The notes under the pieces: generated by a model
Databases searched by the model: none
What the model saw: only the letters and a program-made list of their open reading frames with translations
Told to the model about the DNA's origin: nothing
Shown: piece by piece, positions 6,624 through 13,855 of the stretch
Layout: every line of letters starts with the position of its first letter
Position numbering within the stretch: position 1 is the stretch's first letter
Position numbers and translations under genes: made by a program
Assembly (NCBI GenBank): GCA_023429985.1
Contig: JAEZCV010000175.1
Span: forward strand, 1 to 15,069
Reading direction: 5' to 3'
Length of the DNA: 15,069 nucleotides
Origin: Bacteroidota bacterium
GTDB lineage: Bacteria > Bacteroidota > Bacteroidia > Chitinophagales > Chitinophagaceae

Positions 6624-8525
6624 TCATTTCACTTCCAGGAACCCCTTTGCATTCTCCTTTATCTTTCTCTCCGATTGCAAAAAACTAATCACCTTCCAGG
6701 CCTTTTCTTTTTTGATCTTTCCTAACTGGCTAACCAGCTTATTAATGGTGGTGGGCCCGGTTCTTACAATCTGTATAATATGCTTTGCTATTTTTTCAAA
6801 TTCTTCTTTCGATAATTCACTTCCCTTCTTCTCCAGGCAATTATCGCAAATGCCACAGGGTTTTGCACCTTCATCTCCAAAATATCTATTGATATAAAAA
6901 CTGCGGCAATCTTTTGTAGCAATATATCCGAGCATTGTTTTTACACGTTCCACAAATGTATCCCGGCGCTTATTATAGCTTACATGATCAAAAGAAAGCT
7001 CCCCGGCCATCACACGGTTCTTTAAGAAATAAATATGAGGATCGTTTGACTGTGCATTGTATTCAATGATGCCGGCGGCTGCTATGTTTTTTAATTCCTT
7101 CCTGATTTCATTTTCTCCCTTCCTGTCAAGCTTTGCCAGAAATGCTTCTGAAACAAATGCAGGAAAATCAAAAATGCCTTCATAGGTTCTTAAAAGAATG
7201 GTGGTTAAACTGTTCAACTGAGGATTAGCTTCCTGGAATGCTGTCAACTCTTCGCGGCTACAGGTAAATTGTACGGTTGATGGAGTGAACGATCTTTCGC
7301 TGATCTCGAACCAGCCATCCTGCTGCAGTGCTTTTAGAGCATATAATGTTTCGGTTGACTGCAGCTTAAAATTCTTTACAAAGGTTTCGAAACTGAAAGG
7401 AAAACTTTGATCTTCCCCGGTATATACAGGCATCTGTAAATAATTTACCAGCGCATTGTAAACCTTACGGATCTGTTCAAACGAAGGGTAACGATTCAGG
7501 TGTGAGAATTCAAGTTCTTTCAAATCCTTCCTGTCGTGTAATAAAACCGTGTATGATTTCTTGCCATCTCTTCCTGCTCTCCCGGCCTCCTGGTAATAGT
7601 TTTCAAGGCAGTCAGGACTATCAACATGTATTACAACTCTTACATCCGGTTTGTCAATACCCATTCCAAATGCATTGGTGCAGACCATTACCCGCGTTTT
7701 GTTGTTGATCCAGTCAAGTTGTTTCTGGTTGCGCACTTCTCCGCTTAATCCTGCATGGTAATGATCGGCAGTGATGCCATTCATTTTTAAAACATTGGCA
7801 ATGTCGGTGGTTCTTTTCCTGCTCCTGCAATACACAATAGCGGTGCCCGCAACTTTTTGAAGTATCTCCACCAGTCGCGGTATTTTTGTTTCCACCTCAA
7901 AAACACTATAGGAAAGATTCTTCCTTTCAAATGATTGCCTGAATAATTGGGGTGATGTAAATCCAAGTTTATCACAAATATCTTTTTGAACATCGTCTGT
8001 AGCAGAAGCCGTTAATGCCAGCATTGGTTTTCCTGGAAGTTCGGTTCTTAATTCAGCGATCCTTAAATAGGAGGGACGAAAATCATACCCCCACTGCGAT
8101 ATGCAATGCGCTTCATCAACGGCAATGAAGTTTACATCAATTGCAGGTAAATATTCTTTGAACAGAGACGTTTCCAGCCGTTCGGGAGAAACGTAAAGAA
8201 ATTTGAAGTAATCGCTTGTGGCATTCTTCAGCGTTTGCACCACATCTTTTCTTTGCATGCCCGAATGGATCAGCAATGCCGGAATGCCTCTTTTCTTCAG
8301 GTTGTCAACCTGGTCTTTCATTAAGGCAATCAATGGAGAAATTACAATACAGATTCCTTGTTGTGCGAGTGCGGGAACCTGGAAGCAAATGGATTTGCCT
8401 CCACCTGTGGGTAGAATGGCAAGTGTATCCTTTCCTTCCATCAGGGATCTTATGATTTCTTCCTGCAAGGGACGAAAACCATCATAACCCCAGTATTTTT
8501 TTAATATGCTTTTTGGTTCCATCAT
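6624..8525 (-). CDS. recQ: RecQ-family ATP-dependent DNA helicase
   Basis: A 633-residue superfamily 2 helicase that unwinds DNA 3'-5' in recombination and repair. Visible in order: N-terminal R-P-L-Q-E-E (Q-motif region), Walker A T40-G-G-G-K-S45, DEAH box D137-E-A-H140 followed by C-I-S-Q-W-G-Y-D-F-R, motif IV-VI region with V-Y-C-R-S-R, G-M-G-I-D-K-P-D-V-R and Q-E-A-G-R-A-G-R-D-G, and the RecQ zinc site C540-x16-C557-x2-C560-x2-C563. A winged-helix-like segment follows, but no clear HRDC domain is present, so this is the shorter RecQ type. Translation starts M-M; the first ATG overlaps the stop of the four-helix-bundle gene as ATGA (8522-8525), implying translational coupling. Confidence 0.95.
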   Translation of the reverse strand: MMEPKSILKKYWGYDGFRPLQEEIIRSLMEGKDTLAILPTGGGKSICFQVPALAQQGICIVISPLIALMKDQVDNLKKRGIPALLIHSGMQRKDVVQTLKNATSDYFKFLYVSPERLETSLFKEYLPAIDVNFIAVDEAHCISQWGYDFRPSYLRIAELRTELPGKPMLALTASATDDVQKDICDKLGFTSPQLFRQSFERKNLSYSVFEVETKIPRLVEILQKVAGTAIVYCRSRKRTTDIANVLKMNGITADHYHAGLSGEVRNQKQLDWINNKTRVMVCTNAFGMGIDKPDVRVVIHVDSPDCLENYYQEAGRAGRDGKKSYTVLLHDRKDLKELEFSHLNRYPSFEQIRKVYNALVNYLQMPVYTGEDQSFPFSFETFVKNFKLQSTETLYALKALQQDGWFEISERSFTPSTVQFTCSREELTAFQEANPQLNSLTTILLRTYEGIFDFPAFVSEAFLAKLDRKGENEIRKELKNIAAAGIIEYNAQSNDPHIYFLKNRVMAGELSFDHVSYNKRRDTFVERVKTMLGYIATKDCRSFYINRYFGDEGAKPCGICDNCLEKKGSELSKEEFEKIAKHIIQIVRTGPTTINKLVSQLGKIKKEKAWKVISFLQSERKIKENAKGFLEVK

Positions 8526-8881
8526 TCCGCCTGCTTTTTCAGCAATGCCTGTATTTTTTTATAACACAACAACGATTGTTGTTTTACTAATTCAATTTCT
8601 CCTTCACCTGCAAGTTTTAATTCTGCAAAAACCTCCATTGATGCATCAATAACCCGCAGCGATTCCACTGCACCCACTAAATATTGCTTTCTTTTTTTCT
8701 TCGTTGCAAATACGCCCTGGGCAATATTAATAAATACAATTATGGCGGCATCTCTTAAATAAACAGAAAGTTTTGTTTTTTCCTTCTCGTGCATCTCCCG
8801 TGAAATTGCATAACATTCTATGGCCAGGAGCCTGGAAAGATGATAGATCTCACGCTTTTTTTCTGAAAGAGGGACGGCCAT
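8522..8881 (-). CDS. Four-helix-bundle protein (23S rRNA IVS/Avd-like)
   Basis: A 119-residue, mostly helical protein. The segment K-L-S-V-Y-L-R-D-A-A-I-I-V-F-I-N-I-A-Q-G-V matches the family pattern in which two helices meet at S-N-I-A-E-G, and K-K-R-K-Q-Y-L-V-G-A-V-E-S-L-R-V-I-D-A matches the following helix. Members include proteins of 23S rRNA intervening sequences and the Avd accessory protein of diversity-generating retroelements, but no reverse transcriptase or rRNA is present here, so the role is unknown. The frame extends upstream to a TTG at 8929 overlapping copA; ATG 8881 gives the usual family length and is preferred, leaving a 40-bp gap to copA. TTACTTTG about 25 bp upstream of that ATG is a near-match to a -7 box. 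The ATGA overlap with recQ makes it the upstream member of a two-gene unit. Confidence 0.75.
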   Translation of the reverse strand: MAVPLSEKKREIYHLSRLLAIECYAISREMHEKEKTKLSVYLRDAAIIVFINIAQGVFATKKKRKQYLVGAVESLRVIDASMEVFAELKLAGEGEIELVKQQSLLCYKKIQALLKKQAE

Positions 8882-8921
8882 CCGGGAGGGTGTGTTTTGG
8901 CAACAAAGTAAAAATTTTCTT

Positions 8922-11027
8922 TCAATCAACCTTTTTTACATAAAGCCTGAGCGAGTTGGCTGCCAGAACTACATCGCTCAATCCCATTACCAGGGCGGCA
9001 AATCCCGGACTTAAAAATCCTAATGCAGCTACAGGTATGGCTACGATGTTATATGAAAATGCCCAAAAAAGGTTTTGTTTAATAGTAAGAAAAGTGTGTT
9101 TTCCAAGACCTAACGCAGTAGGAAGTTTTTCTATACCGCTATTCATCAAAACCACCTGCGCACTTTGCATAGCCAGCTGGGAAGCTTCACTGATGGAGAT
9201 TCCAATAGTGGCTTTTGCCAGCGCCGGTGCATCGTTTATGCCATCGCCCACCATAACGGTAGGTTGTTGCCCACTCAATGTTTCAATCTTTTCCAGTTTT
9301 TGCTCTGGACTTTGCCCGGCAAAAACTTCATCTATTCCTAAGTTATCGGCCAGTGCTTTTGATTTTGCATGCCTGTCGCCACTAAGCAAAATGGTTTTAA
9401 TATTTTTCGATTTGAAAAATGAAACTACAGCAGCCGATTCTGCTCGAACCTCATCCTTCATATCTATCCATCCAACAAGTTTATTATTTTTTAAGATGTA
9501 GATGTTGTGATGATCTTCGGAAGTAATTCCTTCAGCAATTGCATAAGAACCCAGTTCGTAATAATTACCTTCTTTATCTTCCGCCTTCATTCCGCGTCCG
9601 CGTATTTCTTCAATGGTCTTCCATCTTATTTCATCTTTTGATTTCCATTTCAATGCAATGGTTTTTGCTAAAGGATGTGCAGAGTATTTTTCAAGGGAGA
9701 AAGCAATTCTTTTAAATTCTTCTTCATCAATATCAAAAAATTTATAGTCTTCAATTTCGAATTTTCCCGTAGTTAAGGTTCCTGTTTTATCGAATACCAC
9801 CTGCCTGATATCTTTAAATAATTCCAGGCTTTTGGCATTGCGAAAGAGGATTCCATTTCTTGCTCCGCGTCCCAGTCCAACTGCAATGGCTGCCGGAGTT
9901 GCCAGTCCCATGGCGCATGGACAAGCAATTACCAGAACAGCAATGCTTCTTAAAAGCGATGGCGTGAATGAACCCAGAATGATCCAGTTAACAACAAGTG
10001 TTATCAATGCGATCACCAATACAACCGGTACAAAAATGGCACTGATCTTATCGGCCATTTGCTGCATGGGCGGTTTTTCACCCTGGGCTTTTTTTACAAG
10101 GTTGAGAATATTAGAAAGAACTGTATCGTTTCCTGCAGCAGTAACCTGCGCTTTCAAGGTTCCGCTTTCCACAATGCTTCCACCGATGATGGCATCTTTT
10201 GCATGTTTATGCACGGGTAAACTTTCTCCCGTTATGATGGCTTCGTTCACATGGGCATCGCCCCATAGTATTTTGCAATCAACCGGAACCTGTTCACCTT
10301 CGCGGATTAATACCAGGTCGCCCACTTTAAGCTGTGTGCTTTCCATAGGAAAGATCAGTTCTTTATGATCGCCGTCAAAAGCAATCATGTTAGCCATGAT
10401 CTTTTGCGATTTCACAAGAGTTTTCAGAGAGCTTTGGGTTGACTTTACCGATGCTTCTTCTAATAAATTTCCCAGTAAAACAAGTGTAATGATGGTGGCT
10501 GATGTTTCGAAGAATAAAAAATCTTCACCCAGACCCATGATGGCACCTGTAAGGCTATAAATAAATGCTGCTGCTGCACCAATGGTAATCAGCACATTCA
10601 TATTTGGAACACCATTGCGCATGCTTTGCCAGGCCGACCTTCCGAAATAGCGCATGCCAACAATAAATACAGGCAGGCTAAGTGCCAGGTTGATCCATGG
10701 ATTCATCAGGAATTGAATATGAATTCCAGGGATCATGTGCAACATCAAAACCAATGTAAATGGAAAGCAGAACCAGAATTTTTCTTTGGTAGTGGAAAGA
10801 AAGGATTTTTTGGTGATAGGTGTTTCGCCATCATTCACCTGGTAGCCCAGTGATTGAATTCCTTTTGCGATAAGATCGGGTGCACGGCCTGAAACTTCAA
10901 AAGATACATCCCCATCAATCGGGTTAACCACAACATTTTGTGCACCCTGTTGCTTGAGAAAATTATTTATGGTCAGCGCACAATTGGCACAAGTCATTCC
11001 ATCTACTTTCCATTGGATCTTTTCCAT
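8922..11027 (-). CDS. copA: Copper-type P1B ATPase
   Basis: A 701-residue metal-transporting P-type ATPase of the inner membrane, expected to export Cu(I). One N-terminal heavy-metal domain (about residues 3-70) carries G-M-T-C13-A-N-C16. The transmembrane metal site C369-P-C371 is in the sixth helix, the phosphorylated aspartate is D413 in D-K-T-G-T-L-T-T, the nucleotide domain has S-A-H-P-L-A, and the hinge motif G594-D-G-I-N-D599 is intact. Helix 7 has the Y-N pair of copper pumps (F-S-Y-N-I-V-A). In helix 8 the usual M-x-x-S-S reads M-G-L-S-D. Start ATG 11027 lies four bases from a TACCTTTG -7 box. It heads the copA, four-helix-bundle, recQ run. No copper chaperone or copper regulator is adjacent. 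Confidence 0.93.
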   Translation of the reverse strand: MEKIQWKVDGMTCANCALTINNFLKQQGAQNVVVNPIDGDVSFEVSGRAPDLIAKGIQSLGYQVNDGETPITKKSFLSTTKEKFWFCFPFTLVLMLHMIPGIHIQFLMNPWINLALSLPVFIVGMRYFGRSAWQSMRNGVPNMNVLITIGAAAAFIYSLTGAIMGLGEDFLFFETSATIITLVLLGNLLEEASVKSTQSSLKTLVKSQKIMANMIAFDGDHKELIFPMESTQLKVGDLVLIREGEQVPVDCKILWGDAHVNEAIITGESLPVHKHAKDAIIGGSIVESGTLKAQVTAAGNDTVLSNILNLVKKAQGEKPPMQQMADKISAIFVPVVLVIALITLVVNWIILGSFTPSLLRSIAVLVIACPCAMGLATPAAIAVGLGRGARNGILFRNAKSLELFKDIRQVVFDKTGTLTTGKFEIEDYKFFDIDEEEFKRIAFSLEKYSAHPLAKTIALKWKSKDEIRWKTIEEIRGRGMKAEDKEGNYYELGSYAIAEGITSEDHHNIYILKNNKLVGWIDMKDEVRAESAAVVSFFKSKNIKTILLSGDRHAKSKALADNLGIDEVFAGQSPEQKLEKIETLSGQQPTVMVGDGINDAPALAKATIGISISEASQLAMQSAQVVLMNSGIEKLPTALGLGKHTFLTIKQNLFWAFSYNIVAIPVAALGFLSPGFAALVMGLSDVVLAANSLRLYVKKVD

Positions 11028-11031
11028 GGGG

Positions 11032-11039
11032 CAAAGGTA
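11032..11039 (-). promoter_or_regulatory. -7 promoter box of copA (TACCTTTG)
   Basis: On the minus strand TACCTTTG matches the Bacteroidota -7 consensus TAnnTTTG at all fixed positions and is followed by CCCC and the ATG. With the start site expected a few bases after the box, the transcript would be leaderless or nearly so. The -33 position falls inside the repeat array and shows no TTG. Confidence 0.6.
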
Positions 11040-11045
11040 GGGAGG

Positions 11046-11263
11046 AGTTTAGGTTTAGGGGGTTAGGGGTTAAGAGGTTTAGGTGTTTAGGGGTTTAGGT
11101 GTTTAGTCGTTTAGGGTTAAGAGGTTAATGGGTTTAAGGGTTTAGGTGTAGGTGTTTAGGCGTTTAGGGGATAATAAAAATAAAGGGTTATTCTAAACGC
11201 CTAAACGCCTAAACGCCTAAACGCCTAAACGCCTAAACGCCTAAACCCCCTAAACGACTAAAC
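11046..11263. repeat. Inverted array of 8-nt GNGTTTAG / CTAAACNC units (element D)
   Basis: The left arm (about 11046-11170) is a variable run of GNGTTTAG-type 8-nt units with occasional shortened ones. The right arm (11193-11263) is its inverted counterpart: six identical CTAAACGC units (11193-11240), then CTAAACCCC, CTAAACGA and CTAAAC. The 22-bp core is AT-rich (ATAATAAAAATAAAGGGTTA). The array fills the space between the -7 boxes of the divergent genes copA and tsaE. The right arm is homogeneous while the left is diverged, as expected if one arm was recently expanded or corrected. Confidence 0.9.
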
Positions 11264-11274
11264 TTCAAAAAACC

Positions 11275-11282
11275 TAGGTTTG
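11275..11282 (+). promoter_or_regulatory. -7 promoter box of tsaE (TAGGTTTG)
   Basis: TAGGTTTG fits TAnnTTTG fully and is followed by CAAT and the ATG at 11287, a four-base gap identical to that at copA. This implies a leaderless or near-leaderless tsaE transcript. The -33 region is made of CTAAAC repeat units with no TTG. Confidence 0.55.
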
Positions 11283-11286
11283 CAAT

Positions 11287-11742
11287 ATGGAATTCAATGT
11301 TTCAATAGAGGAACTTGAAATATTTGCAAAGAAATTCTGGAAAGAGGTTACATCTCCTTCTGTATTTGCATTTCATGGGCCGATGGGTGCAGGAAAAACA
11401 ACCCTGATTGAAAGTCTTTGCCGGGCGAAGGGAGTGAAGTCTCATATGAGCAGTCCAACGTTTTCCATCATCAACGAATATGCATTTGAGGAAGAGGGAG
11501 AAGAAAAGATCATTTATCATATAGACCTTTACCGGCTGAAATCGGAGGAAGAAGCTATCCAGGCAGGTGTAGAAGACTGTATTTACAGTGGTTCAACCTG
11601 TTTTGTGGAATGGCCTGAAAGGGCTGAAGGATTGTTTGATGAAAACACGATTCATGTTTATGTAGAACCGCTTACTGAGGGTATAAGGCGGGTAAAATTA
11701 GAGATGCCTGCCCATGTTTCGCAGAACAATCGTAATTTGTAA
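11287..11742 (+). CDS. tsaE: TsaE, ATPase for tRNA t6A37 synthesis
   Basis: A 151-residue P-loop ATPase that works with TsaB, TsaC and TsaD to add threonylcarbamoyl to A37 of ANN-decoding tRNAs. Seen: Walker A G31-P-M-G-A-G-K-T-T39, the family motif S-S-P-T-F-S-I-I-N-E-Y, the Walker B-like Y-H-I-D-L-Y-R-L, and F-V-E-W-P-E-R. Length is normal. It is followed 26 bp later by the Ald-like gene on the same strand, so the two are probably one transcription unit. The gap contains a direct repeat AAGCCGAA (11741-11748 and 11753-11760). The start is set by the -7 box four bases upstream. Confidence 0.95.
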   Translation: MEFNVSIEELEIFAKKFWKEVTSPSVFAFHGPMGAGKTTLIESLCRAKGVKSHMSSPTFSIINEYAFEEEGEEKIIYHIDLYRLKSEEEAIQAGVEDCIYSGSTCFVEWPERAEGLFDENTIHVYVEPLTEGIRRVKLEMPAHVSQNNRNL

Positions 11743-11768
11743 GCCGAAATTGAAGCCGAAGCCTTGCT

Positions 11769-12983
11769 ATGTCGCAACACAAACCTTTTGTAAGTACATC
11801 ATTCAGTTACGAAACTTTAGAGGAAACCCTTGATATCAAGCCTAAAGGAGCAAGGCTGAATATTGGAATTCCCAAAGAAATTGCCTTCCAGGAGAACAGG
11901 ATAGCGCTCACGCCTGATGCCGTTAGCGTGCTGGTTAGCAATGGACACGAGGTTACCATTGAACATAATGCAGGTGAAGCAGCGCATTTTGCCGATCGCG
12001 ATTACAGCGAGGCAGGAGCCAGGATCGCTTATAGCCGCGAAGAAGTGTACAAAGCGCCCATCCTGGTAAAAAGTGCTCCCGTAATTGAAGAAGAACTTCC
12101 TTTTTTACAACATAGTCAGCTGATCATTTCTCCCATTCATTTAAGTGTTCTGAAGGCAGAATTACTGCAACAGATGATGGCGAAAAGGATCACTGCCATT
12201 TCATTTGAAAACCTGAAGGACGATAGCGGAAGTTATCCCATTGTGCGTAGCATGAGCGAGATCGCCGGAAGTGCTGTAATGCTGATAGCTGCACAGTATT
12301 TAAGTTCGGCCAATCATGGAAAAGGGGTTTTACTGGGAGGGATTTCCGGTATCGCACCTACAAAAGTTATCATTATTGGTGCAGGCATCGTTGGCGAATA
12401 TGCTGCCAGGGCGGCCCTGGCACTGGGCGCTTCGGTAAAGGTTTTTGATAACAGTGTTTATCGCTTAAAAAGGTTACAGAATAATATTGGACAACGTTTA
12501 TGGACATCCGTAATTGAGCCGCGCATGCTTGCCAAGCAGTTAAAAACCTGCGAGGTGGCTGTAGGCGCACTTGCCTCCGAAACCGGGCGCACGCCTGTTG
12601 TTGTTACCGAGGAAATGGTAAGCAGCATGCGTCCTGGCAGTGTTGTTATTGATGTAAGTATTGACAGGGGCGGATGTTTCGAAACTTCCGAGATCACTAC
12701 ACACCAGAGCCCTGTTTATTTAAAATATGGTGTGATCCATTATTGTGTTCCGAACATTCCTTCGGGATTTGCACGTACGGCCTCCCAGGCCATCAGCAAT
12801 GTGCTGATGCCCCTACTCTTAGAAGCCGGTGAAGATGGCGGCTTTGAACATATGGTATGGCACCAGATACACCTGCGCAGCGGCATTTACATGTTTAAAG
12901 GTGCCCTCACTAATTTTTACCTGAGTGAGCGTTTTAATTTGAAGTATACGGATTTGAATTTGCTGATAGCGAGCCAGAGATAG
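11769..12983 (+). CDS. ald: Alanine dehydrogenase-like protein (Ald/PNT family)
   Basis: A 404-residue member of the alanine dehydrogenase/transhydrogenase family; canonical Ald makes pyruvate and ammonia from L-alanine with NAD. About 30 extra residues precede the usual N-terminus. Retained landmarks: R44 in E-N-R-I-A-L-T-P, H124 in S-P-I-H-L, the NAD fold G204-A-G-I-V-G209 with an acidic D ending the second strand (V-F-D-N-S), D299 in D-V-S-I-D-R-G-G-C-F-E, and the Y-C-V-P-N-I-P segment. The catalytic K-V-K-E-P motif reads V-K-S-A-P, so the second lysine (K75 of the M. tuberculosis enzyme) appears to be alanine. The C-terminus is longer and different from classical Ald. Activity as alanine dehydrogenase is therefore probable but not certain. 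Its TAG stop abuts repeat E. Confidence 0.85.
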   Translation: MSQHKPFVSTSFSYETLEETLDIKPKGARLNIGIPKEIAFQENRIALTPDAVSVLVSNGHEVTIEHNAGEAAHFADRDYSEAGARIAYSREEVYKAPILVKSAPVIEEELPFLQHSQLIISPIHLSVLKAELLQQMMAKRITAISFENLKDDSGSYPIVRSMSEIAGSAVMLIAAQYLSSANHGKGVLLGGISGIAPTKVIIIGAGIVGEYAARAALALGASVKVFDNSVYRLKRLQNNIGQRLWTSVIEPRMLAKQLKTCEVAVGALASETGRTPVVVTEEMVSSMRPGSVVIDVSIDRGGCFETSEITTHQSPVYLKYGVIHYCVPNIPSGFARTASQAISNVLMPLLLEAGEDGGFEHMVWHQIHLRSGIYMFKGALTNFYLSERFNLKYTDLNLLIASQR

Positions 12984-13243
12984 TGAATGGTGAATGGTGA
13001 ATGGTGAATGGTGAATGGTGAGTGGTAGAAGCAAATTAATACAGATTGTTTAAAATTTTTCAAATCCATGTAAGAATTATCGGACAAGGTTTGACATAAA
13101 TGAACAAAAGGATCTTACTATTTTTAATTCATTTATTTGTTCCAGTTTATTATTACAGTACGTGAATTAGTTTCCTTTAATTATAAAACACCAATGACAG
13201 TCTGGCCCTAACTCACTACTCACCATTCACCATTGACCATTCA
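12984..13243. repeat. Inverted array of 7-nt TGAATGG units (element E)
   Basis: Left arm 12984-13025: five TGAATGG units then TGAGTGG. Right arm 13209-13243, read on the minus strand: TGAATGG, TCAATGG, TGAATGG, TGAGTAG, TGAGTTA. Both arms begin with TGAATGG at the outside and decay to TGAGTNN inward. The core of about 183 bp is AT-rich with no gene. The element fills the gap between two convergent genes: the left arm starts right after the ald stop codon and the right arm's outermost TGA is the stop codon of the ABC ATPase gene. Confidence 0.9.
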
Positions 13244-13855
13244 CCCTTTAATTTCCATAACAGAAATCCTTCTTTCGCAAAACTCATATTCCACCGGGTC
13301 GTTTGAGCAAACGATAAATAACCGGTTAGAACAATAATCTTTTACAAGAGAATGATATAATTCAATACCCTTATCATCAAGATTGCTGCAGGGCTCATCA
13401 AGTAAAACAATTTCGGTTTCGGAAAAGATGGCCTGTGCCAGCTTAACTCTTTGTTTCATACCCGAAGAGAAATTCCTGATCTGTTTATCACGGGCCGGTG
13501 TAAGCGAAATTTTTTCTATGATAAATTCAGGGTTGAGGCCTTTAATAAATGGCTTGAAGCCTGAATGAAATTGCAGGAATTCAATAAGCGTCATTTCTTC
13601 AATCAATTCCAGGTAAGGTGCACAGAATGAAATATTCCTGTAGATTTTTTCAGGATCGGAACCCCCGTAATCTATGGAGCCTTCACTCAGTTCCAGCATG
13701 CCACCAATGCATTGCAATAAGGTGGATTTCCCGGAGCCGTTCGGCCCTGTTATGGCTGTATGAATTCCAGATGAAAAATCAATATGGGCTTTGCGGAAGA
13801 TCCATTCGCGGTTGAAACGTTTACCGGCATTGGTAAGATTAATCTTCATCGCCAT
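13241..13855 (-). CDS. ABC transporter ATP-binding protein with atypical Q- and H-loops
   Basis: A 204-residue single ABC ATPase domain. Walker A is G37-P-N-G-S-G-K-S-T45, the signature is F129-S-S-G-M-K-Q135, Walker B is I-V-L-L-D153-E154, and the D-loop is S-N-L-D. The Q-loop region reads S-F-C-A-P80-Y, with proline where glutamine is expected, and the H-loop reads V-C-S-N185-D, with asparagine for histidine. It follows lpxA, overlapping it by 17 bp from this ATG (11 bp from the ATG two codons later), so it is cotranslated with the lipid A genes. No permease is in the window. Function unknown; export of an envelope component is a guess from context. The stop codon is the first triplet of repeat E's right arm. 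Confidence 0.88.
   Translation of the reverse strand: MAMKINLTNAGKRFNREWIFRKAHIDFSSGIHTAITGPNGSGKSTLLQCIGGMLELSEGSIDYGGSDPEKIYRNISFCAPYLELIEEMTLIEFLQFHSGFKPFIKGLNPEFIIEKISLTPARDKQIRNFSSGMKQRVKLAQAIFSETEIVLLDEPCSNLDDKGIELYHSLVKDYCSNRLFIVCSNDPVEYEFCERRISVMEIKG

Noticed and set aside
8522..8881. Avd component of a diversity-generating retroelement
   Set aside because: No reverse transcriptase, template repeat or variable repeat was seen; fold similarity alone does not support it.
11046..11263. CRISPR array or telomere-like repeat
   Set aside because: Units are 8 nt and directly adjacent, with no unique spacers, no cas genes and inverted rather than direct overall arrangement; the segment is internal with genes on both sides.
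11741..11760. Direct repeat AAGCCGAA between tsaE and ald
   Set aside because: Only two 8-nt copies in a 26-bp gap; too short to assign a role.
13026..13208. Small gene or RNA in the core of element E
   Set aside because: No open frame with a start context and no stable fold beyond a 7-bp inverted match (13102-13108 with 13136-13142).
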